Source of the DNA: Scatomorpha sp964367935
Lineage (GTDB): Bacteria > Bacillota > Clostridia > Oscillospirales > Oscillospiraceae
Length of the DNA stretch: 64,000 nucleotides
NCBI GenBank assembly: GCA_964367935.1
Contig: CAYIYZ010000004.1
Span: 62,001-126,000 of the forward strand
Direction of reading: 5' to 3'
The first letter of the stretch is position 1. Every line of letters begins with the position of its first letter. Position numbers and translations under genes: made by a program. The notes below the pieces were generated by a model. That model was not told the DNA's origin and made no database searches. It saw only the letters and a program-made list of their open reading frames with translations. Positions 8,142 through 16,437 of this stretch are shown one piece after another.

Positions 8142-9017
8142 TCATACCTCAAAAAAACTCTTTATTGATTTCGCCCTGCCACTTTTCATCTCGTACAGAG
8201 CTAAAAATTCGCCGCTCTTAGCATATATCCTATACACGCCGTCTTCAATTTCACAGTCGAATGTTCCGCCATTGCGCACCACTCGTTCCTTGGATGCCGT
8301 GACCGTGACCTTCTCATGTTGCCCGAATATACTCTCAACTCCGAACATCAAACTAACAGCCTTGTCACGTTCCAAACCCTCTAAGACCGAAGCATTCGTC
8401 ACAGAAAATGCGCCCACATTCGTGCGTCGCAACGCCGACATACACGCACCGCAACCCAAAGCTTCACCTATATCAGCACACAAACTGCGTATATAAGTAC
8501 CCTTAGAGCACTCCACATCCAAAATGAAATCGCCCTTATCATCCACACCTACGAGTTCAAGTAGGCTTATATTTATCTTACGTGCTTTCCGCTCTGCTGT
8601 CTTGCCCTCACGTGCAAGCTCATAGAGCTTCTTGCCATTTTGCTTTAGCGCCGAGTACATTGGTGGTATCTGCTCTTGCTCACCACGGAAACTATTAAGT
8701 ATATTCCCTAAATCCTCACTAGTCACTGCTGAAGCATCACGCTCACTCAAGACCTTTCCGGTCGTATCCAAAGTATCAGTCTCCAGACCCAAACGTATAG
8801 ACGCCCTATAGCGCTTTACATCCGATTCCGCAAACTCCACAGCTCTCGTCGCCCTACCCACAAACACCAAGAGCAGACCCGTCGCCATCGGGTCCAATGT
8901 ACCCGAATGCCCGATGCGCCGCTCTCTCAATATGCCCCTCAGCTTTGCCACTACATCGTGGCTCGTATAGCCCTCGGGCTTGTCTATTAACAATATGCCG
9001 TTTAGCTTATCTTCCAT
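8142..9017 (-). CDS. truB: tRNA pseudouridine(55) synthase
   Basis: Isomerises uridine 55 in the T-loop of tRNAs. 291 residues, the family length. The first 50 residues match the TruB signature GILLIDKPEGYTSHDVV, and the catalytic Asp lies in GHSGTLDPMATG near residue 42. KLYELAREG and KGTYIRSLCADIG are further family marks, and a PUA-like C-terminal tail follows. It overlaps the upstream phosphoesterase gene by 16 bases, which indicates translational coupling inside the nusA-infB operon. Confidence 0.95.
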   Translation of the reverse strand: MEDKLNGILLIDKPEGYTSHDVVAKLRGILRERRIGHSGTLDPMATGLLLVFVGRATRAVEFAESDVKRYRASIRLGLETDTLDTTGKVLSERDASAVTSEDLGNILNSFRGEQEQIPPMYSALKQNGKKLYELAREGKTAERKARKINISLLELVGVDDKGDFILDVECSKGTYIRSLCADIGEALGCGACMSALRRTNVGAFSVTNASVLEGLERDKAVSLMFGVESIFGQHEKVTVTASKERVVRNGGTFDCEIEDGVYRIYAKSGEFLALYEMKSGRAKSIKSFFEV

Positions 9018-9955
9018 ACTTCATCTATCGCCTTCATCACCTTAGAAAGTGACGTCTCTATGTCGCCTCTTATAGTGCATCCTGCCGCAAGCTTATGTCC
9101 GCCGCCACCTAACATCGTACATATAGCGCCACTGTCTACAGGCGGTGCTGAACGCAAGGATAATTTGCATAAGTCCGGTGCCAACTCTTTTAGTGTTACT
9201 GAAAGTAAGCAACTCTCCACCCTGCTCGTAACGCCCGAAATGTCATCACAGTCATTCTCTGTTGCCCCTGTCTCGTCCATGTCTTTCATAGATATGACAG
9301 ACACCACAAGCCGGCCCTCTCTGTAGTACTTCAAATTCGTGAGCATACGTGCCTCCAAAGCGAGCCTTGCCCTTGAACTCGAACGAAACAACTTCTTATT
9401 GAGTCTCGCACTGTCCGCACCGTAACGCACCAAATCGCCCGCCGCCGTAAACGTATCCGCCGTTGTATTCATGTACTGGAAACAACCTGTATCGGTCGTT
9501 ATAGCCACATACAGTAAATTCGCTTCCTCTGCCGATATCGCATCTGACATCTCACGTATAATCTTGAGTACAACCTCACCGCAAGCCGATAACTCAGGTT
9601 TATTGCAGACCAGATCCGCATAGCCGGTATTCGATATATGGTGATCCACACACAAGTCAACTTTCATATCCCTACACGAACGAGGCAATAGCTTCTCATC
9701 CGCCGTATCCGCTGCAATTACAAAGTCGGCCTTATAGCCCTCAGGTGCAAAGTACGGCTGCGCATACTCCATGTAGTTTTCCGTGATCTCCTCATTTGCA
9801 TGGCAGTACGCCGTCTTGCCCAACCTACGCAAGGCCGCACAAAGTGCACCGCCACTTCCTAAGGTATCGCCATCCGGACGTTTGTGACTCAGTATTAGGT
9901 AATTATCATGCTCCAGTAGCCAATCGGCGCATTCTCTAATCTCTATCGCTCTCAT
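9002..9955 (-). CDS. nrnA: DHH-family phosphoesterase (NrnA-like oligoribonuclease / pAp phosphatase)
   Basis: 317-residue DHH-DHHA1 enzyme. The N-terminal metal-binding set includes SHKRPDGDTLGS and ADTAD, the DHH motif is VDHHISN near residue 123, and the DHHA1 domain ends with the glycine-rich GGGGHKLAAGC. NrnA-type enzymes finish RNA decay by degrading short oligoribonucleotides and dephosphorylate pAp. The start is the ATG preceded by GGAGAAACAG; the longer frame would read 16 unrelated residues overlapping rbfA. It sits between rbfA and truB, as is usual in Firmicutes, and overlaps both. Confidence 0.88.
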   Translation of the reverse strand: MRAIEIRECADWLLEHDNYLILSHKRPDGDTLGSGGALCAALRRLGKTAYCHANEEITENYMEYAQPYFAPEGYKADFVIAADTADEKLLPRSCRDMKVDLCVDHHISNTGYADLVCNKPELSACGEVVLKIIREMSDAISAEEANLLYVAITTDTGCFQYMNTTADTFTAAGDLVRYGADSARLNKKLFRSSSRARLALEARMLTNLKYYREGRLVVSVISMKDMDETGATENDCDDISGVTSRVESCLLSVTLKELAPDLCKLSLRSAPPVDSGAICTMLGGGGHKLAAGCTIRGDIETSLSKVMKAIDEVWKIS

Positions 9956-10325
9956 CTGTTTCTCCGCTCTCCGTGGGCGTTTCGCCCATATCCAAGCCCT
10001 CAAGCACCTTGCTTATATGCGCTCCGTACTCTATGGAACGGTCGAGCACAAAGCTAAGCTCAGGTGTATGGCGCAACGGTAAGCTCTTGCCCAGCTCGCT
10101 TCTCAGCCAACCAGAACAAGAACGCAGCCCTCTATTGAACTCACGCTCATCAAGCTCACCCAACACGGATAGATAGACCTTCGCATGACGTAAATCGCCG
10201 GTCGCATCTACCCTCGTTACGCTTATCATACCCTGATTTACACGTGGATCCTTTACTCTGCGCAGAAGGTCAGATATGACCCTCTGTATATCATCGTTTG
10301 TCCGTCCCTGCCTATTTGATGCCAT
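9936..10325 (-). CDS. rbfA: ribosome-binding factor A
   Basis: Late 30S maturation factor with a KH-like fold that binds 16S rRNA near helix 1. 129 residues, beginning MASNRQGRTNDDIQRVIS. The typical RVKDPRVNQGMISVTRVD segment (residues 22-40) and KVYLSVLG are present, with an acidic C-terminal tail. It lies 83 bases downstream of infB; that spacer contains a 16-bp perfect palindrome. Confidence 0.92.
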   Translation of the reverse strand: MASNRQGRTNDDIQRVISDLLRRVKDPRVNQGMISVTRVDATGDLRHAKVYLSVLGELDEREFNRGLRSCSGWLRSELGKSLPLRHTPELSFVLDRSIEYGAHISKVLEGLDMGETPTESGETDESDRD

Positions 10326-10358
10326 CTGTTCTCCTCGTACTTGTCTTTTGTTTTTTGT

Positions 10359-10393
10359 GAGTTTTAATCGGGGCTTCGCCCCGATTAAAACTC
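10359..10393. repeat. perfect 16-bp palindrome between infB and rbfA
   Basis: GAGTTTTAATCGGGGC, loop TTC, then the exact complement. There is no T-run, and transcription must continue to rbfA, so it is more likely an RNA-processing or stability hairpin. GGGGCTTCGCCCC and GATTAAAAC are shared with repeats at 0.7, 22.0 and 45.6 kb, so it belongs to that family. Confidence 0.6.
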
Positions 10394-10408
10394 ATGGGCA
10401 GTGTATTT

Positions 10409-12820
10409 CTACTGCTCTATCTTTTGCATTATATATGCTTCAATTATATCGCCTTCACGCTGGTCATTATATTTCTCGACCTGTATACCGCATTCGTAGC
10501 CGTGGTTTACTTCCTTAACATCGTCCTTGAACCTACGCAATGACGCCATCTCACCCTCGAACACAACTATACCGTCACGCACAACACGCACCATGCTACC
10601 ACGCTGTATCTTGCCGTCAAGCACATAACAACCGCAAACTGTGCCGACCTTGCTTACCTTGTAGAGTTGCCTAATCTCTGCGTGTCCTGTCACCTTCTCC
10701 TCAAACTTCGGTGCAAGCATACCCTTCATAGCAGCCTCTATCTCATTTATGCAATCGTAAATTACTCTGTACATGCGCATCTCGACGCCAGCACGTGTCG
10801 CACTGTCTCTCGCTGCATTATCAGGACGCACGTTAAAGCCAACTATCACAGCATTACTCGTTGCCGCAAGCATAACGTCTGATTCCCTTATAGCGCCAAC
10901 ACCGGAGTGTATGACCTTTACTGCCACTTCCTCGTTCGTCAGCTTCGCCAAAGACGCCTTGACCGCCTCAGCACTGCCTTGCACGTCCGCTTTTACTATG
11001 ATATTGAAGTCCTTGACCTCGCCCTGCTGTATACGCGCAAACAGATCGTCCAAGGTTACCTTCTTAGTTGCTCCTAAAGTCTCGTCCTTAGCCTTCTGCT
11101 TTCTCTGCTCCACAAGCTCACGTGCCATTCGCTCATCTGCGACCGCATTGAAAGTATCGCCGGCTCTCGGTACTTCGCTCATGCCCGAAATCTCAACAGG
11201 GATGGAAGGTCCAGCCTCCGTTACACGCTCGCCCTTGTCCGTAACCATAGTACGCACACGTCCTACCGCTGTGCCGGCTATTATTATATCTCCCTGCTTC
11301 AAGGTGCCGTTTTGCACCAACACTGTCATTATAGGGCCTCTACCCTTGTCAAGACGTGCCTCTATAACCGTACCCTTAGCTGCCCTATCAGGGTTGGCTT
11401 GCAGTTCCTGTATCTCTGCAAGTACTACCAAGTTGCTGAGCAGATCCTCTATACCCTGTCCGGTCTTCGCCGATATCGGGCACACGATGGTCTCACCGCC
11501 CCACTCCTCACTTACTAACTCGTACTCAGTGAGCTGCTGCTTTATACGCTCGGGATTAGCGCCCGCCGTATCCATCTTATTTATCGCAACAACTATGGGA
11601 ATGCCCGCAGCCTTTGCATGGTTTATTGACTCTATCGTCTGCGGCATGATACCGTCATCCGCTGCTACAACAAGTATAGCTATATCCGTTACAAGCGCAC
11701 CCCTTGCACGCATGGACGTAAACGCCTCATGTCCCGGCGTATCAAGGAAGGTTACGGGCTTATTGTCTATCTCTACTGTGTACGCACCTATATGCTGAGT
11801 AATACCGCCTGCCTCGCCGGATACGACATTCGTCAAACGTATCCTGTCGAGTAAGCTCGTCTTACCGTGGTCAACGTGTCCCATTACCACTACGACGGGT
11901 GCACGTGACACCAGCTCCTCAGACGTGTCCTCACGCTCGTCTATCAGACGCTCTTCCACAGTCACTATTATCTCTCGCTCGACCTTACAGCCAAGCTCCA
12001 CAGCTACAAACTCAGCTGTATCGTAGTCTATAACATCAGACATAGATGCCATTACGCCGTTCTTCACAAGCGTACGTACAAGCTCTGCACCTGTCTTCTT
12101 CATGCGTATAGCAAGCTCTCCAACAGATATGCTGTCAGGTATGCGCACAGTGAGTTGCTGTTTCTTTGCTATCTCAAACTGCAACTTCTGCATACGCTCA
12201 CGTTCCTCAGCACGCTTCTTTGCACTTGCCGCCGCCTGCTGTTGACGCTGCTTTTGCTTATTGGGGATCTTCTCTTTACCTCTGGGCGCCTTATCGGCAG
12301 TATCGCCTGCCATATTATCAAAGCGCTCATCATACTTGCCCAAATTCACGTTGCCGCCGCCACGTGTATCTATAACACGCTTCTCCGCTACCTTACGTGA
12401 AGTATGGTGCTGCTGTTGAGGCTGTTGCGCAGGCTTCGCCGCCTGTCCCTGCCCTTGGCCTTGTATAGGTGCTTTATTTTCTGTCACGGGTCTTTCCTGC
12501 CTCACTTTATCTGCCGCCTGTTGCTCAGGCTTTTTCTCTGCCTTTACCTCTGTAACTTGCTCTGTTTTCTGCTCGGCATTCTTCTCCCGCTCGCTTGCAG
12601 CCTTAGCCTTGCGCACCGAGACCTGTAAATCCTCAGCATTCTCACACTGATTATTCTGAGTATAGTACTCAAATACAATAGTCAATTCCGACGCCTCCAG
12701 AACCTGCATATGGTTCTTTGGTGTCGTTGCATATTTCGTTAATATCTCCGTTACCTGCTTTGAGCTCGAGCCCAAATCCTTTGCTACCTCATGTACCCTA
12801 TATTTTTCGTAAGCGCTCAT
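10409..12820 (-). CDS. infB: translation initiation factor IF-2
   Basis: GTPase that places fMet-tRNA on the 30S subunit and promotes subunit joining. 803 residues. An IF2_N module covers residues 1-55, a charged Gln/Lys/Glu-rich linker runs to about 220, a second IF2_N module (SISVGELAIRMKKTG) follows, then the G domain with GHVDHGKT near 314, DTPGHE and NKMD, and the beta-barrel and C1/C2 domains that bind fMet-tRNA. The linker has a GQGQGQ/PQQQ low-complexity patch. The start is the ATG in TGATG, where the stop of ylxQ overlaps, with GGAGGAATAAGTG as ribosome site. Member of the nusA operon. Confidence 0.97.
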   Translation of the reverse strand: MSAYEKYRVHEVAKDLGSSSKQVTEILTKYATTPKNHMQVLEASELTIVFEYYTQNNQCENAEDLQVSVRKAKAASEREKNAEQKTEQVTEVKAEKKPEQQAADKVRQERPVTENKAPIQGQGQGQAAKPAQQPQQQHHTSRKVAEKRVIDTRGGGNVNLGKYDERFDNMAGDTADKAPRGKEKIPNKQKQRQQQAAASAKKRAEERERMQKLQFEIAKKQQLTVRIPDSISVGELAIRMKKTGAELVRTLVKNGVMASMSDVIDYDTAEFVAVELGCKVEREIIVTVEERLIDEREDTSEELVSRAPVVVVMGHVDHGKTSLLDRIRLTNVVSGEAGGITQHIGAYTVEIDNKPVTFLDTPGHEAFTSMRARGALVTDIAILVVAADDGIMPQTIESINHAKAAGIPIVVAINKMDTAGANPERIKQQLTEYELVSEEWGGETIVCPISAKTGQGIEDLLSNLVVLAEIQELQANPDRAAKGTVIEARLDKGRGPIMTVLVQNGTLKQGDIIIAGTAVGRVRTMVTDKGERVTEAGPSIPVEISGMSEVPRAGDTFNAVADERMARELVEQRKQKAKDETLGATKKVTLDDLFARIQQGEVKDFNIIVKADVQGSAEAVKASLAKLTNEEVAVKVIHSGVGAIRESDVMLAATSNAVIVGFNVRPDNAARDSATRAGVEMRMYRVIYDCINEIEAAMKGMLAPKFEEKVTGHAEIRQLYKVSKVGTVCGCYVLDGKIQRGSMVRVVRDGIVVFEGEMASLRRFKDDVKEVNHGYECGIQVEKYNDQREGDIIEAYIMQKIEQ

Positions 12821-13200
12821 CACTTATTCCTCCCCGATTTGCTTTTTGGTCCCATCGCCTTGCGTCGTACCGCTTTTTCCTTGCGTCGCTTGATTTCACG
12901 CTCCGCTTCATCATACCTGCCCGGTTCCTCCTCGCTTAAAGCTTCTAAAAACGCCGAAGCTAAGCCTATATCCATCACGGCCGCCATGCTACATCCGCCT
13001 TTACCCAGCAGCTCACTCAGCTCACCCTTCGTATATGGCAACTCTATAAGTAGTGTGCGCTTGCCGTACAGAAACTGCGTTGCCCTCTTACGTGCATTAT
13101 CCGACGCATCTGCTGCAAGCAAAAGCAACTTCGCTCCGCCCGTCGGTACCGCACGTGAGCAACTCAACTCGCCCACCTGCAATTTCCCCGCCTTGCGCAT
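12820..13200 (-). CDS. ylxQ: L7Ae-family RNA-binding protein YlxQ
   Basis: Predicted small RNA-binding protein of the L7Ae/L30e fold, 126 residues, with the characteristic LLLAADASDNARKR segment and a basic C-terminus. It lies between rnpM and infB, exactly where ylxQ stands in Firmicutes; its cellular role is not settled. The given start is the only ATG, GTG or TTG in frame. However, the frame reads KSKNYLGI directly upstream, which looks like the first helix of the family fold, and no good ribosome site precedes the ATG. The true start may therefore be a non-standard codon upstream. The end overlaps infB (TGATG). Confidence 0.85.
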   Translation of the reverse strand: MRKAGKLQVGELSCSRAVPTGGAKLLLLAADASDNARKRATQFLYGKRTLLIELPYTKGELSELLGKGGCSMAAVMDIGLASAFLEALSEEEPGRYDEAEREIKRRKEKAVRRKAMGPKSKSGRNK

Positions 13201-13237
13201 TATTCCCAGGTAGTTCTTTGACTTTCGGATTTCGTTA

Positions 13238-13510
13238 TTATACGTTGGAACCTTCCTCCATTTCCTCCGTGAGCCTCGCTAAAAGCTCGTCGGGAATCTT
13301 GTGCTCCAGCGCCCTATCAAGTGCACCGGATTTCACTGCTTTCTTCAGACACTTTGCGTCACGACACACATACGCCCCACGCCCGGGTGCCTTCCCCTTT
13401 ATATCCACGGTGACTTCGCCCTGCGGTGAACGTACCACTCGCACCAAACTAGGCTTCTCTCGCATCTCGCGACAGCCCACACAGCGCCTTAAAGGTATCT
13501 TCTTTTGCAT
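13238..13510 (-). CDS. rnpM: RNase P modulator RnpM (YlxR, DUF448)
   Basis: 90-residue DUF448 protein. PLRRCVGCREMREKP near the N-terminus and the signature GRGAYVCRDAKCL near residues 43-55 are diagnostic. Family members bind the RNase P RNA and modulate its activity. The four cysteines (CVGC, CRDAKC) are retained. It stands between nusA and ylxQ in the conserved operon. Confidence 0.92.
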   Translation of the reverse strand: MQKKIPLRRCVGCREMREKPSLVRVVRSPQGEVTVDIKGKAPGRGAYVCRDAKCLKKAVKSGALDRALEHKIPDELLARLTEEMEEGSNV

Positions 13511-13549
13511 AGCTTATCACCTACCTTTCACAGATATCGCCCCGTCTGC

Positions 13550-14602
13550 TTAGTACTCCGACTGAGGTTTTATATCTATCTTGAAGCCCGTCAGCTTTGC
13601 TGCCAAACGAGCATTTTGTCCCTCTTTGCCTATAGCAAGTGACAGCTGATTATCCGGCACACACACTCGGCAACTCTTGCCGTCCTCATGCACCTCAACC
13701 TCCATTACCTCAGCCGGTGCCAAGGCAGCCGCTACATACTCACTCGGTGTCTCACTGTACTTGACTATATCTATCTTCTCGCCACCGAGCTCGTCAACTA
13801 TAGTTGCAACACGTCCGCCTCTCGGGCCTACACATGCGCCTATGGCATCTACGTCCGGCTCCTCGCTCCAAACAGCTACCTTCGTACGACTGCCCGCCTC
13901 ACGTGCTATGGACTTTATCTCTACCGTGCCGTCAAATATCTCAGGCACCTCAAGCTCAAACAAACGCTTGACCAATCCGGGATGTGTACGAGATATGATG
14001 ACCTGCGGGCCCCTTGTGGACTTGCGCACTTCCACTACATAGACCTTCAGCCTATCACCGTCATTTAGCTCCTCGCCCTTTATGCGCTCTCCCGCCGCCA
14101 ACATCGCGTCTGTAAACTCAGCATTCGAGCTTATCTTTATAGAAACCGAGCCCGTACGTGGATCTATCCTCGACACCACACCCGTCAATATCTCATGCTC
14201 CTTCGAGGTGAACTCCTCAAACACCATGCCACGCTCTGCTTCTCGTATGCCCTGTATGATTACCTGCTTCGCAGCCTGGGCCGCTATGCGTCCGAACTTC
14301 TTCGTCTCTACCGACAGAGCAATCTCGTCTCCTAAACGTGAGGACTTCTTAACCGCGCGTGCACTCTCTTCGTCTATCTCACGTGTCTCGTCCTCAACCT
14401 CAGATACCACCTGCTTCATTATAACCAGATCTATCCTCTTCTTGCCCTCGTCGAGTATCACGGACACATTCTCTCCGAACTCCGGATTGTCCTTACGAAA
14501 AGCCGCAAGCATAGCCTGCTCTATCTTCTCGTACATGTACGCTCTCGGTATGCCCTTTTCCTTTTCTATTTCTCCTATTGCATCGAAAAACTCCGCGTTC
14601 AT
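13550..14602 (-). CDS. nusA: transcription elongation/termination factor NusA
   Basis: Binds RNA polymerase and nascent RNA, affecting pausing, termination and antitermination. 350 residues: N-terminal polymerase-binding domain (MNAEFFDAIGEIEKEKGI onward), an S1 domain around 135-200 and two KH domains (VGPRGGRVATIVDELGGEKID and SLAIGKEGQNARLAAKLTG). It lacks the acidic repeats seen in enterobacterial NusA, as is normal in Firmicutes. It follows rimP by 12 bases and precedes rnpM. Confidence 0.96.
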   Translation of the reverse strand: MNAEFFDAIGEIEKEKGIPRAYMYEKIEQAMLAAFRKDNPEFGENVSVILDEGKKRIDLVIMKQVVSEVEDETREIDEESARAVKKSSRLGDEIALSVETKKFGRIAAQAAKQVIIQGIREAERGMVFEEFTSKEHEILTGVVSRIDPRTGSVSIKISSNAEFTDAMLAAGERIKGEELNDGDRLKVYVVEVRKSTRGPQVIISRTHPGLVKRLFELEVPEIFDGTVEIKSIAREAGSRTKVAVWSEEPDVDAIGACVGPRGGRVATIVDELGGEKIDIVKYSETPSEYVAAALAPAEVMEVEVHEDGKSCRVCVPDNQLSLAIGKEGQNARLAAKLTGFKIDIKPQSEY

Positions 14603-14614
14603 CTTTAGCTCTCC

Positions 14615-15070
14615 TTATTTGCCAAGTCGCAAACGTACCTGTGCGACCTGTGCTTTATCATATTTTACAGTCGTATCGCCCTGCTCTATTGTCACTGCGC
14701 CGCCGTCGTAACTCATTAAAGTGCCCACATGCGCCTTCGCACCGTCTATGGGCTGATAATGCCGTACCTCAACATTTGAACCCATGAAACGCTCAAAGTC
14801 ACTCACACGCTTAAGCTCACGCTCCGCTCCCGCCGAACTGACTTCAAATGTATAGCTGCCCGGTATAGGGTCTCGCTCATCCAATACAGGGTCTAAGGCT
14901 CGTGAAAACGCTTCACAATCTCCTATGCCCACTCCCTCGTCCTTGTCAAGGTAGACACGCAGGTACATTACCCCCGCCTCTTTCACGTATTCCACGTCCC
15001 ATATGTGAAGTCCAAGCTCCTTAGCTATCGGTTCCGCCATATCCCATACAGCTTGTGTTATCTTACTCAT
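14615..15070 (-). CDS. rimP: ribosome maturation factor RimP
   Basis: 30S assembly factor, 151 residues. The N-terminal half has the typical GLHIWDVEYVKEAG and LRVYLDKDEGVGIGDCEAFSR segments, then the RimP_C beta domain. LDERDPIPGSYTFEVSSAG is a strong family match. First gene of the nusA-infB operon, behind a promoter with a short leader hairpin. Confidence 0.95.
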   Translation of the reverse strand: MSKITQAVWDMAEPIAKELGLHIWDVEYVKEAGVMYLRVYLDKDEGVGIGDCEAFSRALDPVLDERDPIPGSYTFEVSSAGAERELKRVSDFERFMGSNVEVRHYQPIDGAKAHVGTLMSYDGGAVTIEQGDTTVKYDKAQVAQVRLRLGK

Positions 15071-15110
15071 CCGTACCGCTCTCTCTTATTATTTCTTCAT
15101 TCATCAATAA

Positions 15111-15134
15111 AAGAGTGGGCGTACCCACTCTTTC
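15111..15134 (-). promoter_or_regulatory. leader hairpin upstream of rimP
   Basis: 10-bp perfect stem AAAGAGTGGG/CCCACTCTTT with a 4-base loop, just downstream of the operon start site and about 40 bases before the rimP start. On the minus strand it is followed by TTTTATT. It may be a weak attenuator of the nusA operon or a stabilising 5' hairpin. Confidence 0.55.
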
Positions 15135-15161
15135 ACTGCCTCTTACTTCATTACTACACTA

Positions 15162-15190
15162 ATATTATCACCGCTCTGTACCTTTTGCAA
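15162..15190 (-). promoter_or_regulatory. promoter of the rimP-nusA-infB-ribF operon
   Basis: TTGCAA, 17-base spacer, TAATAT with a TG one base before it (extended -10 form) on the minus strand. It lies about 90 bases upstream of rimP. Confidence 0.8.
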
Positions 15191-15256
15191 GCTTTTTTTC
15201 AAATATCGCTCACTTTTTTTAGCTAATTGATGCTCTCGACAATCTTCACGCTTTTT

Positions 15257-16069
15257 CTATTCGTACAGCTCCACAAATTCCTCTAAGCACAGGTTGTTTT
15301 CCACCATAAACTCCGCAGCCTCCACGCCAACATACCTGAAATGCCACGGCTCGTCCCAGCCTGTCTTGCTGGATTTTCCGGGCGGATACCTCTGCACAAA
15401 ACCATAGACCCAACTGTTCTCACGAAACCATAGTATGAAGTCATCATCCATGCTCTCCTCATTTAAACTACCGTACGCAGCATGCCACAGATCTACACCC
15501 AAGCCCGTCTGATGATCGCTCGTGCCGGGATACGCCACCGTCTTACGCGCTATCTCTACCGCTTCCTCATATGTATACACATCGCCCCAGGCTATTTGGC
15601 TCGCAGCTCCATTAAATATATACTCCTGAGTCGAATACGGCCTATACGCCGTATATATATATGGACTAAATCCCACATCGGTCGCCGCCTGTAAAAGCGC
15701 ATCCAAACTTTCCACCGCTTCCTTATGGAAATAGTGCACTGTATCACCATACTGAATTACGTCCGGCGTATAGTTGCCCACGTTCTTCTCGTCACTCGCT
15801 ATGACAAATTGCCATGAGTATATGTCTACTTCCGGCAAATTCGGTGTTTCCTTAGGCGTCGGAACGGGTGTAGCATTTATCGTAGTATCACCAACGCCTG
15901 TAACTGACGTGCCTGCGCCCGCATCCAACAATAAACCGTTGCCGTAATCTACCCAACGCGCCTTCTCCGAATTACGCGACATTATAAGTAAAATGAGCAC
16001 AACAAAAAGTATTACAAATATTAGCATTTGTAACCTACTCGCTGTTCCGCTTTCTCTGTAGTGTCTCAA
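15257..16069 (-). CDS. membrane-anchored D-Ala-D-Ala carboxypeptidase, VanY/M15B type
   Basis: Predicted peptidoglycan-trimming metallopeptidase outside the cell. One hydrophobic segment near the N-terminus (MLIFVILFVVLILLIM) anchors it, a Thr/Pro-rich spacer follows, and the catalytic domain shows YRPYSTQ, the zinc motif GTSDHQTGLGVDLW (His and Asp ligands) and EPWHFRYVG (catalytic Glu and His ligand). I choose a TTG start preceded by AGGAG with eight bases spacing, because the longer open frame would begin at the -35 box of its own promoter; an internal ATG 14 codons later is the alternative. There is no vancomycin-resistance cluster nearby, so a housekeeping wall role is likely. Confidence 0.85.
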   Translation of the reverse strand: MRHYRESGTASRLQMLIFVILFVVLILLIMSRNSEKARWVDYGNGLLLDAGAGTSVTGVGDTTINATPVPTPKETPNLPEVDIYSWQFVIASDEKNVGNYTPDVIQYGDTVHYFHKEAVESLDALLQAATDVGFSPYIYTAYRPYSTQEYIFNGAASQIAWGDVYTYEEAVEIARKTVAYPGTSDHQTGLGVDLWHAAYGSLNEESMDDDFILWFRENSWVYGFVQRYPPGKSSKTGWDEPWHFRYVGVEAAEFMVENNLCLEEFVELYE

Positions 16070-16112
16070 TCTTTTCACTCCTAAAACGACACAAGGTCCG
16101 TGTACACAGCAA

Positions 16113-16141
16113 AGTATAACACAGACCTCCACACTTTTCAA
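16113..16141 (-). promoter_or_regulatory. promoter of the VanY-like gene
   Basis: TTGAAA, 17 bases, TATACT on the minus strand. The hexamers overlap the 5' end of the longest open frame, which supports the downstream TTG start chosen for that gene. Confidence 0.7.
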
Positions 16142-16189
16142 GTTCCGTAAACTTCAGGCGCGCTCTAGCCCTTGTTCTAGATATTCAAG

Positions 16190-16429
16190 CTACAGTTGCC
16201 TATATAGAGCAGGTGCCTCAGACTTCGTCGCACGCTCGTCCACATTCACAACCTCAAGTTTCAATGTGCTCTGTCCGAAAACAATCTCAAGTTCATCGCC
16301 AACCTTTACCTCATAGGAGGCCTTTACCACACGTCCGTTAGCGCTTACTCGCCCTGCATCACAGGCCTCGTTCGCCAAAGAACGACGCTTAATTATCCTC
16401 GATACCTTTAAATATTTGTCCAGGCGCAT
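16190..16429 (-). CDS. rqcP: S4-domain RNA-binding protein RqcP (YabO/Hsp15-like)
   Basis: 79-residue S4-fold protein: MRLDKYLKVSRIIKRR, ANEACDAGRVSANGRVVKAS and VKVGDELEIVFG are diagnostic. Family members bind 50S subunits carrying peptidyl-tRNA and help RqcH add Ala tails to stalled chains in ribosome quality control. The start is the ATG at MRLDKY. The stop codon of the upstream kinase gene overlaps the alternative GTG four codons earlier. The two genes are thus translationally close; in other Firmicutes rqcP usually sits beside mazG, yabP or divIC, so pairing with a sensor kinase is unusual. Confidence 0.9.
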   Translation of the reverse strand: MRLDKYLKVSRIIKRRSLANEACDAGRVSANGRVVKASYEVKVGDELEIVFGQSTLKLEVVNVDERATKSEAPALYRQL

Positions 16430-16437
16430 ATCATTTA

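Noticed and set aside
8141..8160. FMN riboswitch before ribF
   Set aside because: ribF starts two bases after truB inside an operon, so no leader exists.
10773..11798. 341-codon plus-strand open frame opposite infB
   Set aside because: Ser/Thr/Ala-rich translation typical of the reverse frame of a conserved GTPase gene; no ribosome site and no family features.
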